Positions 16,604-25,485 of a stretch of DNA of 64,000 bases are shown piece by piece. The DNA comes from Streptomyces sp. NBC_00704 (lineage in GTDB: Bacteria; Actinomycetota; Actinomycetes; Streptomycetales; Streptomycetaceae). A program made the translations under genes and the position numbers. Each line of letters starts with the position of its first letter. The first letter of the stretch is position 1. Location: assembly GCF_036226605.1 (NCBI RefSeq), contig NZ_CP109000.1, forward strand, positions 2,910,501 to 2,974,500, in the 5' to 3' direction. A model generated the notes under the pieces. It worked only from the letters and a program-made list of their open reading frames with translations. It did no database searches and was not told the DNA's origin.

Positions 16604-17125
16604 TCAGCAGCGGAACCAGACGGACCGGTACGAGCCGCCGGTCACTGTTCCCGTCACCCGCACGTAGCGGTGGCCCGCGTACACCCGCGCCGGAGGCGAA
16701 CTGCGGGTGTCCCGGCGGGACTTCGACACGGCGCGCAGACCGCGTGCCTGAAGGCTCACCGCGACCAGCCGTCTGGTGCCCGGGTGCTTCTGCACGGTGA
16801 CGGCGCAGACGTACCCGCCGTCGCGGAAGAGCTGCACGGAGCCCGTGGAGAAGGGCAGGGTGCGCACCTTGCGGCCCTTGCAGCCGTTGGCGGTGGCGGC
16901 CTGGGCGGCGCCCGGTGCGGCGACGGCGAGGAGAGCGGACACGATCAGCAGGACGAGGCCCGCCGCCAGCCGCCTGGCCACCGCACCCTTCGCGCCACTC
17001 CGGTCCTTCCGCGCGCCCCTCCGGGCCTTCGCGCTCCTCGCGGCCTCCCCGTCCGTCGCGCCCTTCCTCGCTGCCGGGCGCGTCAGCCCGGCGGGCCCGT
17101 TCGGCCCCGAAGCGCCTGTGCCCAC
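16604..17125 (-). CDS. Small secreted protein of unknown function
   Basis: This encodes up to 173 residues. A very basic N-terminal stretch of about 50 residues precedes a hydrophobic signal segment (RRLAAGLVLLIVSALLAVAA) with AQA-type cleavage. The mature part is about 95 residues with three Cys (NGCKGRK, GYVCAVT and the C-terminal WFRC). The long basic leader suggests the true start may be an internal GTG just before ARRLAAG. I do not recognise a family. The gene stands alone between the peptidase and ABC genes, with an inverted repeat upstream. Confidence 0.6.
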   Translation of the reverse strand: MGTGASGPNGPAGLTRPAARKGATDGEAARSAKARRGARKDRSGAKGAVARRLAAGLVLLIVSALLAVAAPGAAQAATANGCKGRKVRTLPFSTGSVQLFRDGGYVCAVTVQKHPGTRRLVAVSLQARGLRAVSKSRRDTRSSPPARVYAGHRYVRVTGTVTGGSYRSVWFRC

Positions 17126-17171
17126 GGTCCGTCCCTCCCACGTTCCCCGTACGCGATAGCCGCTCGCGTCA

Positions 17172-17189
17172 TCCGTACTGATGTACGGA
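17172..17189. promoter_or_regulatory. Inverted repeat upstream of the small secreted protein gene
   Basis: TCCGTAC-tgat-GTACGGA is a perfect 7-4-7 palindrome about 45 bp upstream of the gene start at 17125. Its shape fits a TetR- or MarR-type operator better than a terminator. It could alternatively be the end signal of the ABC gene's transcript. Confidence 0.35.
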
Positions 17190-17238
17190 CGCCGTACACC
17201 CGTCGGATGGTTGCGCGGCCACCGCCGTGGGCGGGGCC

Positions 17239-17256
17239 GGGTACGGGTACGGGTAC
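17239..17256. repeat. Three GGGTAC units
   Basis: GGGTAC is repeated three times head to tail immediately before the 3' end of the ABC exporter gene. No function is evident. Confidence 0.5.
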
Positions 17257-17260
17257 GGGA

Positions 17261-20200
17261 TCAGACGGCCGCGGGCTCGTCCTCGCCCACGAAGGTGCGC
17301 CACAGCCGGGCGTAACGGCCCTCCAGCGCCAGCAGTTCGTCGTGCGTGCCGTCCTCGACGACCCGGCCGTGGTCCATCACCACGACGCGGTCCGCGCGGG
17401 CCGCGGTGGTCAGCCGGTGGGCGACGACCAGGGTGGTGCGGCGGCCGGCCAGCCGGTCCGTGGCCTGGTTGACCTGGGCTTCCGTGGCGAGGTCGAGGGC
17501 GGCCGTCGCCTCGTCGAGGAGCAGCACGTCCGGGTCGACGAGTTCGGCGCGGGCCAGGGCGATCAGCTGGCGCTGGCCCGCGGAGAGGTTGCGGCCGCGT
17601 TCGGCGACGGCGTGCAGATAGCCGCCGTCGAGGGTGGCGATCATCTCGTGCGCGCCGACCGCCCGGGCCGCCGCCTCGACCTCGGCGTCGGTGGCCTCGG
17701 GCCGGCCGTAGGCGATGGCGTCGCGGACGGTGCCGGGGAACAGGTACGCCTCCTGCGGGACGACGCCCAGCCGGTGGCGGTACGAGGTGAGGTCGAGGGA
17801 GCGCAGATCCGTGCCGTCGACCGTGACGCGGCCGGCGGTGGGATCGTAGAAGCGGGCCACCAGCTTGACGACGGTCGACTTGCCCGCGCCGGTCTCGCCG
17901 ACGAAGGCGACGGTCTGGCCGGCCGGGATGCGCAGCTCGATGCCGCTCAGGGCCTCCTCGGGCTCGTCGTCGGCGCCGTACGCGAAGTGCACGCCCTCGA
18001 AGGCGATCTCGCCGCGCAGGGAGGTGACCTCCCGAGGTTCGTCGGCGGCGGCGGTGGACGTCGGCTCCCGCAGCAGCTCCTGGATGCGGCCCAGGGAGAC
18101 GGTCGCCTGCTGGTAGCCGTCGAAGACTTGGGAGAGCTGCTGGACGGGGGCGAAGAACAGGTCGATGTAGAGGAGGTAGGCGACCAGGGCGCCGGTGGTC
18201 AGCGTGGCCGCGTCGACCCGGCCCGCGCCCGCGATGAGGACCGCAGCGGCCGCGACCGACGACAGCAGCTGCACGAACGGGAAGTAGACCGAGATCAGCC
18301 ACTGGCCCCGGATGCGGGCCTCGCGGTAACTGTCGGAGCGTTCGGCGAACCGGGCCGCGCCGTCCCGCTCGCGCCGGAAGGCCTGCACGATCCTGAGCCC
18401 GGACACCGACTCCTGGAGGTCGGCGTTGACCGTCGACACCCGCTCGCGGGCGAGTTCGTACGCCCGCACGCTCGCCCTGCGGAAGAAGTAGGTGGCGACG
18501 GCCAGGGGCGGGAGCGTGGCGAAGACGATCAGCGCCAGCTGCACGTCGATCACCAGCAGGGCGGCCATGATGCCGAAGAAGGTGACGACCGAGACGAACG
18601 CGGTGACCAGGCCGGTCTGGAGGAACGTGGACAGGGCGTCGACGTCGGTCGTCATCCGCGTCATGATGCGGCCGGTCAGCTCGCGCTCGTAGTAGTCGAG
18701 CCCGAGGCGCTGGAGCTGGGCGAAGATCTTCAGGCGCAGGGTGTAGAGGACCCGTTCGCCGGTGCGGCCGGTCATCCGGATCTCGCCGGTCTGCGCGACC
18801 CACTGCACGAGCACCGCGAGCAGGGCGAGCAGGGAGGCGGTCCAGACGGCGCCCAGCGCCGTCCGGGTCACGCCCTGGTCGATGCCGTGCCGGATCATCA
18901 CCGGCAGCAGCAGGCTGGTCCCGGCGTCGACGGCGACGAGCGCGAGGCTGACGAGCAGGGGCGCGCGGAAGCCGCGCAGCAGCCGGCGCAGCCCGTAGGA
19001 CTCCTCCGGCTGGACGGCGCGCGCCTCGTCGACGTCCGGCACGTCGAGGGCCGGGGGCAGCGCCTCGACCTGGGCGAGGAGGCCGGGCGCGGCCGGCGTC
19101 CCGGCCAGGGCCGTGTCCTTCGGCTCGCGGTCGCCCGTCCACAGCCGGGGGGTCACCCCGCGTTCGGCGTCGAACTCGGCGTCCAGTTCGTCGCGGACGG
19201 TGGTGTCCTCGCTCGGCGCGACGCGCGGGGCGTGGCCGGGCGAGACGCCGCCCAGCTCGTCGGGGTCGGTGAGCAGGCGGCGGTAGAGCGCGGAGCGTTC
19301 CTGGAGCTCCTCGTGGGTGCCGAGGTCGGCGAGCCGGCCCGCGTCGAGGACGGCGATGCGGTCGGCGAGGTTGAGGGTGGACCGGCGGTGGGCGATCAGC
19401 AGGGTGGTGCGGCCCCGCATGACCTGCTTGAGGGCCTCGTGGATCTCGTGCTCGACGGCGGCGTCCACGGCGGACGTCGCGTCGTCCAGGACGAGCAGGC
19501 GCGGGTCGGTGAGGATGGCGCGGGCGAGCGCGACGCGCTGGCGCTGGCCGCCGGAGAGGGTGAGTCCGTGCTCGCCGACCGTGGTGTCGTAGCCGTCGGG
19601 CAGCTCCGCGATGAAGCGGTCGGCCTGGGCGGCGCGGGCGGCGGCCTCGACCTGCTCGCGGGTCGCGTCGGGACGGCCGTACGCGATGTTGGCGTGGACC
19701 GTGTCGGAGAACAGGAACGAGTCCTCGGGGACCAGGCCGATCGCGGCCCGCAGCGAGTCGAGGGTCAGCTCGCGCACGTCGTGGCCGCCGATGAGGACGG
19801 CGCCGCGGGTGACGTCGTAGAAGCGGGGCAGCAGGAGCGAGACCGTGGACTTCCCGGAGCCGGACGAGCCCACGACCGCCAGGGTCTCGCCGGGGCGGAT
19901 TTCGAAGGTGAGTCCGTCGAGGACGGGCCGGCCGGGGTCGTAGCCGAACGCGACGTCGTCGAACTCCACCGTGGCCGGGGCGTCGGCGGGCAGTTCCTTG
20001 GCGCCGTCCCGCATGGACGGCTCGGTGTCGATCAGCTCCAGGACGCGTTCGGTGCCCGCGCGGGCCTGCTGGCCGACGGTGAGCACCACGGCGAGCATCC
20101 GGACCGGGCCGACGAGCTGGGCGAGGTAGGTGGAGAAGGCGACGAACGTGCCGAGGGTGATGTGGCCGCGCACGGCCAGCCAGCCGCCGAGGGCCAGCAT

Positions 20201-20989
20201 GGCGACCTGGCCGAGGGCGGGGACGGCCTGGAGGGCGGGGGTGTACGCGCTGTTCAGGCGGATGGTGCGCAGCCGGCCCGCGAAGAGCCGGCGGCCGACC
20301 TCGCGCAGTTTGCCGGTCTCCTGGTCCTCCTGGCCGAAGCCCTTCACCACGCGGACGCCGGTGACGGCGCCGTCGACCACGCCCGCGACCGCCGCCGCCT
20401 GGGCCTGCGCGTACCAGGTGGCGGGGTGCAGCTTGGTCCGGCTGCGCCGGGCGATGTAGGCGAGGGCGGGCGCCACGGCCAGCGCGACCAGGGTCAGCGG
20501 CAGCGACAGCCACGCCATGATCACCAGGGAGATCGCGAAGAGGAGCAGGTTCCCGATCGTCATCGGGAGCATGAAGAGCAGGCCCTGGATGAGCTGGAGG
20601 TCGCTGGTGGCGCGGCCGACCACCTGGCCGGTGGACAGCTCGTCCTGCCGGCGGCCGTCGAGCCGGGTGATCGTGTCGAACATCTCGGTCCGCAGATCGT
20701 GCTGGACGTCGAGGGCGAGCCGTCCGCCGTAGTAGCGGCGCACGTAGGTGAGGGCGTACACCAGCAGGGCGGCGGCTGTCAGGGCCCCGGCCCAGGGGGC
20801 CATGCCCCGGCTGTGGTCGCCGATGACGTCGTCGATGATCACCTTGGTGACCAGCGGGACCAGCGCCATGACAGCCATGCCGGCGAGGGAGGAGCCGAGC
20901 GCGAGGACCACGTCCGCCGGATGGCGCCAGGCGTACGCGGCCAGTCTGCGCGCCCAGCTCGGTCGCCGCTCCCCCTGCTGCGCTGCCAC
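17261..20989 (-). CDS. Fused double ABC exporter (two membrane domains, two ATPase domains)
   Basis: This encodes 1242 residues from the GTG at 20989, chosen because AGGAAGG lies 7 bp upstream; an ORF start at 21031 lacks this. The order is TMD1, NBD1, linker, TMD2, NBD2. NBD1 has GSSGSGKST near residue 376 and LSGGQRQR. NBD2 has GETGAGKST near residue 1033 and the variant signature LSAGQRQL. The two halves are normally separate half-transporter genes in this family (MdlA/MdlB or BmrC/BmrD type). Here they are joined by an acidic linker (about residues 600-680). It probably exports a lipid, peptide or drug. It is transcribed alone. Confidence 0.9.
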   Translation of the reverse strand: MAAQQGERRPSWARRLAAYAWRHPADVVLALGSSLAGMAVMALVPLVTKVIIDDVIGDHSRGMAPWAGALTAAALLVYALTYVRRYYGGRLALDVQHDLRTEMFDTITRLDGRRQDELSTGQVVGRATSDLQLIQGLLFMLPMTIGNLLLFAISLVIMAWLSLPLTLVALAVAPALAYIARRSRTKLHPATWYAQAQAAAVAGVVDGAVTGVRVVKGFGQEDQETGKLREVGRRLFAGRLRTIRLNSAYTPALQAVPALGQVAMLALGGWLAVRGHITLGTFVAFSTYLAQLVGPVRMLAVVLTVGQQARAGTERVLELIDTEPSMRDGAKELPADAPATVEFDDVAFGYDPGRPVLDGLTFEIRPGETLAVVGSSGSGKSTVSLLLPRFYDVTRGAVLIGGHDVRELTLDSLRAAIGLVPEDSFLFSDTVHANIAYGRPDATREQVEAAARAAQADRFIAELPDGYDTTVGEHGLTLSGGQRQRVALARAILTDPRLLVLDDATSAVDAAVEHEIHEALKQVMRGRTTLLIAHRRSTLNLADRIAVLDAGRLADLGTHEELQERSALYRRLLTDPDELGGVSPGHAPRVAPSEDTTVRDELDAEFDAERGVTPRLWTGDREPKDTALAGTPAAPGLLAQVEALPPALDVPDVDEARAVQPEESYGLRRLLRGFRAPLLVSLALVAVDAGTSLLLPVMIRHGIDQGVTRTALGAVWTASLLALLAVLVQWVAQTGEIRMTGRTGERVLYTLRLKIFAQLQRLGLDYYERELTGRIMTRMTTDVDALSTFLQTGLVTAFVSVVTFFGIMAALLVIDVQLALIVFATLPPLAVATYFFRRASVRAYELARERVSTVNADLQESVSGLRIVQAFRRERDGAARFAERSDSYREARIRGQWLISVYFPFVQLLSSVAAAAVLIAGAGRVDAATLTTGALVAYLLYIDLFFAPVQQLSQVFDGYQQATVSLGRIQELLREPTSTAAADEPREVTSLRGEIAFEGVHFAYGADDEPEEALSGIELRIPAGQTVAFVGETGAGKSTVVKLVARFYDPTAGRVTVDGTDLRSLDLTSYRHRLGVVPQEAYLFPGTVRDAIAYGRPEATDAEVEAAARAVGAHEMIATLDGGYLHAVAERGRNLSAGQRQLIALARAELVDPDVLLLDEATAALDLATEAQVNQATDRLAGRRTTLVVAHRLTTAARADRVVVMDHGRVVEDGTHDELLALEGRYARLWRTFVGEDEPAAV

Positions 20990-21144
20990 GCCGGTGCCTT
21001 CCTGTCGTCCTGGTCTGCCGGAAGGCACCAACGCCGGAGCAGGCGGATTTCATCCCTCCGCAACGATTCGCGTCGCGCGGTGGGCGTGCCGGGACGCAGC
21101 GTCACGGCGCCCGCGCCGCCAACGACCTGCGAACGGCCCGCGAA

Positions 21145-21162
21145 CGGCCCGCCAACGGGCCG
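21145..21162 (-). terminator. Hairpin just after the beta-lactamase-like gene
   Basis: CGGCCCG (21145-21151) and CGGGCCG (21156-21162) flank a CCAA loop, starting 1 bp after the stop codon of the minus-strand gene at 21164. Confidence 0.55.
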
Positions 21163-21163
21163 C

Positions 21164-22021
21164 TCAGGACGCGGCGAGGTCCCGGTGGATCACCTTGGCG
21201 ACGCCCTGGATGGTCGCGATGCCGTAGTCCATGGTGGCGTTGCCCTGGGTCAGGACGGTGATGACGTAGTCGTGGCCGCCGCCCTTGAAGGTGCCGATGC
21301 TGTGCACCCGCCAGGCCTGCGTGGCCCGCGACAGCCAGCCGTTCTTGACCCGCCAGGTGACGCCGGAGGGCCGCCCGAACGGCGTTCCCCAGCGCTGGGA
21401 GGGTATGACCTGGCCCATCAGCGTGTTGACGTAGGCGCGCGAGGCGTCGGTGAGGACCGCGTTCTTGGCGGTGAGCAGCTTGAGCAGTTTCTGCTGGTCG
21501 TTGGCGGTGATCTGGGTGAGACCCCAGTAGTTGTCCGCGCCGGGCTTGGTCTGCGTCATCTTCGCGGCCGTCAGGAAGCCCTTGATCTTCGTCAGGCCGA
21601 GCTGCTTCCACAGGGTGGAGGTGGAGTCGTTGTCCGACTTGGTGATCATGGCGGTGGCGAGGGTCTTCTCCCGGCTGGTCAGCGCCCGCCCGGTCTTCTG
21701 CGCGTCCCACAGCAGCGCGGACAGGACGGTCACCTTGACGACGCTGGCCGAGTCGAACGCGGTGGAGCCGCGCAGGAAGCAGGTGGTCTGGGCGGTGCGG
21801 TCGTAGAGGCCGACGGCGATCGTGCCCCGGCGGCCCGCGACCGCGGCGGTGATGTCCTTCTTCAGCTTGGTCGCCAGAGCCGCCTTGGTCGAGGTGCAGC
21901 TGACGGTCGAGGTGGCGGCCGAGGCGGGCGACGCGGCCACGCCGGTCACGAGAAGGCCGGCGCCGAGCGCCGCGGCGAGCAGCCGGGCGCGTCGGGTCGT
22001 GCTGGATGTCCCCTGATTCAT
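21164..22021 (-). CDS. Secreted class A beta-lactamase-like serine hydrolase
   Basis: This encodes 285 residues from ATG 22021, where a signal peptide begins (RRARLLAAALGAGLLVTGVA, cleavage near ASA). The penicillin-recognising order is present: SVVK (SxxK) in DSASVVKVTVLSALL, SDN in ITKSDNDSTS, and a third box WRVKNGWL where KTG is replaced by KNG. The Glu166-type omega-loop motif is not obvious. It is therefore a beta-lactamase-fold serine hydrolase of uncertain activity rather than a proven resistance gene. It is divergent from a glycosyltransferase gene, with 129 bp between them. Confidence 0.8.
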   Translation of the reverse strand: MNQGTSSTTRRARLLAAALGAGLLVTGVAASPASAATSTVSCTSTKAALATKLKKDITAAVAGRRGTIAVGLYDRTAQTTCFLRGSTAFDSASVVKVTVLSALLWDAQKTGRALTSREKTLATAMITKSDNDSTSTLWKQLGLTKIKGFLTAAKMTQTKPGADNYWGLTQITANDQQKLLKLLTAKNAVLTDASRAYVNTLMGQVIPSQRWGTPFGRPSGVTWRVKNGWLSRATQAWRVHSIGTFKGGGHDYVITVLTQGNATMDYGIATIQGVAKVIHRDLAAS

Positions 22022-22150
22022 GCCCAGTTGACACACGAGTTCGTAGGAATGGTTGTACGAACGCACCGCACGAATCCTCGGATTCGCGGGCGGACTCTCA
22101 CAGGCGGCGGCCAGCTCCGGCACAGCGGCCGCCCACGACGGCCGTACAGC

Positions 22151-24445
22151 ATGCGCAGGGTGACCTCAGCCACCGATCCCCACACCCACCCGAGCGTGTC
22201 CCCCGACGGGGCGCCGCAGGCCCCCGCGACCGGCGCTCCGCCACCGGACCGGGCGCCGCGCTGGTCCCTGCCCGCGCTGATCGCGATCCTGGCCCTCGCC
22301 GCCGCCCTCTACGGCTGGAACCTGTCGGCCGGCAGCCTCAACAGCTTCTACAGCGCGGCCGTCTACAGCGGCACGAAGAGCTGGGAGGCGTGGTTCTTCG
22401 GCTCGCTCGACGCCGGGAACTTCATCACCGTCGACAAGCCGCCCCTCGCCCTCATGATCATGGGCTTGTCCTGCCGGGTCCTCGGCTTCGGCACCTGGCA
22501 GATGATGCTGCCGCAGATCGCGGCGGCGCTGGGCACGATCTGGATCCTGCACGCCTGCGTCAAGCGGGCGTTCGGCCACGCGGCCGCCGCCCTCGCGGCC
22601 CTCGTGCTCGCCCTGACCCCGATCACCGTCGCCATCAACCGCGACAACAACCCCGACACGATCCTGGTGCTGCTGATGGTCGGCGGCGCGGCCCTCGCGC
22701 TGCGCGCCACCCGAGACGACCGGCTGCTCGCGCTGCTCGGCTCCGCGGTCTGCTTCGGGCTCGCGTTCAACACCAAGATGCTCCAGGGCTACATCGCCCT
22801 GCCCGCCGTCCTCGCCGTGTACCTGTACGCGTCGCGGCTCGGATGGCGCAGGAAGGCCGTGAACCTGGCGCTGGCCGCCGTGGCGCTGGCCGTCTCCAGC
22901 TTCTGGTGGGCCACGGCCGTGTCCCTGGTCCCCGCCGGCGACCGCCCCTACATCGGGGGTTCGGCCGACGGCAGCGCCTGGGACCTGATCATGGGCTACA
23001 ACGGCCTCGGCCGGGTCCTCGGCGGCGAGGGCAACGGCGGAGGCGGCGGCGGAGGCGGCGGCACCTTCGCCGGGACCGCGGGCCTCGGCCGGATGTTCAA
23101 CGACGTCCTCGGCGGCCAGATCTCCTGGCTGATCCCCTTCGCGGGCATCGCGCTCGTCGCCGGCCTGGCGCTGTGCGGGCGCGCCCCGCGCACCGACGCC
23201 ACGCGTGCCGCGCTGCTCCTGTGGGGCGGCTGGCTCGTGCTGCACTACCTGACCTTCGCCCTGGCCGAGGGCACGATGCACCCGTACTACACCACCGCGC
23301 TCGCTCCGGGCGTCGCGGCGCTGTGCGGGGGCGGCGGGGTCCTGCTCTGGCGGGCCTTCCGCGGCGGCGACGCCCGCTGGTCGTGGGCGCTGCCCGCGGG
23401 GCTCGTGGTGACCGGCGTCTGGGCGGTCGTGCTGCTGCGCCGGGCCACGGGCTGGAACACCTGGCTGTGGCCGGCCGTCGGCGTGGTCACGCTCCTGGCG
23501 GTGGCGGGTCTGTGCGTCCTGCGGTCGTCGCGGTCCGGCCTGCGGGTACGGCTGCTGGGCGCGGCCCTCGCGGCGACGGTCGTGGCCGCCCTCGCCGGTC
23601 CGGCGGCGTACGCCGCGTCGCCCGCCTTCGGTTCGGGCGGCGGCATGATGGGCGGCACCAACCCCACCGCGGGCCCGTCGACCGGCAGCGGCATGGGCGG
23701 ACCCGGCGGCGGCGGACCCGGCGGCCGGACGCAGGCCGGCCGACAGGGCTCCTCCGGCGGCGAGTTCCCCGGCGGCGGCCCGCAGAGCGGCGGCGACGGC
23801 GCACCCCCTCAGGGCGGCGGCACGAACGGCGCCCCGAACGGGCAGGGCGGCCAGGAGGGGCAGGACGGTCAGGACGGTCAACAGGGCGGCGCGAACGGGG
23901 AGTTCCCCGGCGGCGCGGCGGGCGGCGCGCCCGGCGAGACGGATGCGGGCGCCGACGCCGGCACGGGCTCGGGCACGGGCTCAGGGATGAGTGGGGGCAG
24001 GGGCATGGGCGGAGCCGACAGCGCGCTGGCCTCCTACCTGAAGAAGCATCAGGACGGCGCCACCTGGCTCATCGCGGTCTCCAACTCGCAGAGCGCCGGC
24101 CAGCTGATCCTGAGCACCGGCGAGCCCGTCATCTCGATGTTCGGCTTCACCGGCTCCGACAACGCGATGACCCTGGCCAAACTCAAGGAACTGGTGCGCG
24201 ACGGCGAGCTGCACTACATCCAGCTCGGCGGGGGCGGCGGTCCCGGCGGCGGGAACAACAGCCTGCTCACCGAGATCACCGCCTGGGTGCAGAAGCACGG
24301 CACGGCGGTGAAGGAGAGCGCGTACAGCGCGACTTCCTCCTCGTCCTCGTCCGGCACGGAGGCCTCGTCCGGCACACAGAGCGGCCAGAGCAGCCAGAGC
24401 AGCCAGTCGACGGTCTACCGGCTGGCCCCCTCCGACGTGGGCTGA
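22151..24445 (+). CDS. Membrane glycosyltransferase (GT39/ArnT-like, YkcB-type) with Gly-rich insert
   Basis: This encodes 764 residues. About 11-12 membrane segments occupy residues 40-480. The first loop carries DAGNFITVDKPPLALMIMG, the acidic and DKPP region typical of ArnT/PMT-type polyprenyl-phosphate-sugar transferases. The TITVAINRDNNPDTILVLL region is typical of the YkcA/YkcB subgroup. A roughly 130-residue Gly/Gln/Asn-rich low-complexity linker follows, then a small soluble domain (SYLKKHQDGATWLIAVSNSQ, ISMFGFTGSDNAMTLAKLK) and a Ser-rich end. It probably transfers a sugar to an envelope acceptor. A short poly-Gly loop also sits inside the membrane domain. Confidence 0.85.
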   Translation: MRRVTSATDPHTHPSVSPDGAPQAPATGAPPPDRAPRWSLPALIAILALAAALYGWNLSAGSLNSFYSAAVYSGTKSWEAWFFGSLDAGNFITVDKPPLALMIMGLSCRVLGFGTWQMMLPQIAAALGTIWILHACVKRAFGHAAAALAALVLALTPITVAINRDNNPDTILVLLMVGGAALALRATRDDRLLALLGSAVCFGLAFNTKMLQGYIALPAVLAVYLYASRLGWRRKAVNLALAAVALAVSSFWWATAVSLVPAGDRPYIGGSADGSAWDLIMGYNGLGRVLGGEGNGGGGGGGGGTFAGTAGLGRMFNDVLGGQISWLIPFAGIALVAGLALCGRAPRTDATRAALLLWGGWLVLHYLTFALAEGTMHPYYTTALAPGVAALCGGGGVLLWRAFRGGDARWSWALPAGLVVTGVWAVVLLRRATGWNTWLWPAVGVVTLLAVAGLCVLRSSRSGLRVRLLGAALAATVVAALAGPAAYAASPAFGSGGGMMGGTNPTAGPSTGSGMGGPGGGGPGGRTQAGRQGSSGGEFPGGGPQSGGDGAPPQGGGTNGAPNGQGGQEGQDGQDGQQGGANGEFPGGAAGGAPGETDAGADAGTGSGTGSGMSGGRGMGGADSALASYLKKHQDGATWLIAVSNSQSAGQLILSTGEPVISMFGFTGSDNAMTLAKLKELVRDGELHYIQLGGGGGPGGGNNSLLTEITAWVQKHGTAVKESAYSATSSSSSSGTEASSGTQSGQSSQSSQSTVYRLAPSDVG

Positions 24446-24465
24446 GCGGCCGGCCCACCGCACCG

Positions 24466-24496
24466 AACGGCCTCCGGCCTCGCGCCGGGGGCCGTT
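24466..24496 (+). terminator. Terminator after the glycosyltransferase gene
   Basis: AACGGCCtCCGGC and GCCGGgGGCCGTT form a 12-bp stem with one mismatch around a CTCGC loop, 21 bp after the stop. Confidence 0.8.
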
Positions 24497-24642
24497 CCCC
24501 GTGGGCCGACTCGCGGGGACCGGGGGCGATTTGCCGCGTCCCGTCACCCGATCTACACATCAGGTTCATTGCCATGACCGCATGTGCATGTCACTCTCCC
24601 GATTGCCGCCTTCAATCAACCCGCGTAGATCGGACACCCCAC

Positions 24643-25449
24643 ATGCTGGCGACACGCATACGCCGATGGAAGTCGGTGGCGCTGGCCACCACCGCCGTCC
24701 TGGTCGGCATCACCGCCCCCGCGCTCACCGCGACCCCCGCCGCGGCGACCACGACGGCGTACGACTCGACGTACTACAAGAACGCGGTCGGCAAGACGGG
24801 TTCGAGCCTGAAGTCGTCCCTGCACACGATCATCAGCGCCAACGTCTCGAAGATCTCGTACTCGGCCGTCTGGAACGCGCTGAAGGTCACCGACCAGGAC
24901 CCGAAGAACAGCGCCAACGTCATCCTCCTGTACAGCGGCGTCTCCCGCAGCAAGTCCCTCAACGGCGGTGACGTCGGCGACTGGAACCGCGAGCACACCT
25001 GGGCCAAGTCCCACGGCGACTTCGGCGAGGTCACCGGTCCCGGCACCGACCTGCACCACCTGCGTCCCGCGGACGTGACGGTCAACAGCATCCGCGGCAA
25101 CAAGGACTTCGACAACGGCGGCAGCACCGTCTCGGGCGGCGGCGGCAGCCTCACCGACTCCGACTCCTTCGAGCCCCGCGACGCCGACAAGGGCGACGTG
25201 GCCCGCATGATCCTCTACATGGCGGTCCGCTACGACGGCGGCGACGGCTTCGCCGACCTGGAGCCGAACGAGAAGGTCGGCAACGGCAGCAACCCGTACA
25301 TCGGCAAGCTGTCCGTCCTGAAGGCGTGGAGCGAGCAGGACCCGCCCAGCGCCTTCGAGGAGAAGCGCAACCAGGTCATCTACGACACCTACCAGCACAA
25401 CCGCAACCCGTTCATCGACCACCCGGAGTGGGTCGAGGCGATCTGGTAG
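24643..25449 (+). CDS. Secreted endonuclease I family nuclease
   Basis: This encodes 268 residues. The signal peptide starts at MLATRIRRWKSVALATTAV, with cleavage near AAA. The endonuclease I (EndA/NucM) core is present: DWNREHTWAKSHGDFG, the His-Me finger with general-base His, then TDLHHLRPADVTVNSIRGN. The family is a magnesium-dependent, sequence-nonspecific DNase. The frame is also open upstream to an ATG at 24574, which would add a Cys/His-rich leader (MTACACHSPDC) before the signal. I prefer the shorter form. It probably degrades extracellular DNA for phosphate and nucleosides. Confidence 0.88.
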   Translation: MLATRIRRWKSVALATTAVLVGITAPALTATPAAATTTAYDSTYYKNAVGKTGSSLKSSLHTIISANVSKISYSAVWNALKVTDQDPKNSANVILLYSGVSRSKSLNGGDVGDWNREHTWAKSHGDFGEVTGPGTDLHHLRPADVTVNSIRGNKDFDNGGSTVSGGGGSLTDSDSFEPRDADKGDVARMILYMAVRYDGGDGFADLEPNEKVGNGSNPYIGKLSVLKAWSEQDPPSAFEEKRNQVIYDTYQHNRNPFIDHPEWVEAIW

Positions 25450-25485
25450 TCCGCCGCGCGGGCGGGCCGGGGCGTTCGGCGCGCC

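Noticed and set aside
16517..22150. Very long plus-strand open frame running into the glycosyltransferase gene
   Set aside because: It is antisense to the secreted protein, the ABC exporter and the beta-lactamase-like gene. Only the part from ATG 22151 encodes a recognisable protein.
24574..24642. Cys/His-rich leader (MTACACHSPDC) as a zinc-binding N-terminus of the nuclease
   Set aside because: A clear signal peptide starts at 24643. An extra hydrophilic leader before it would block export, so the upstream start is unlikely.
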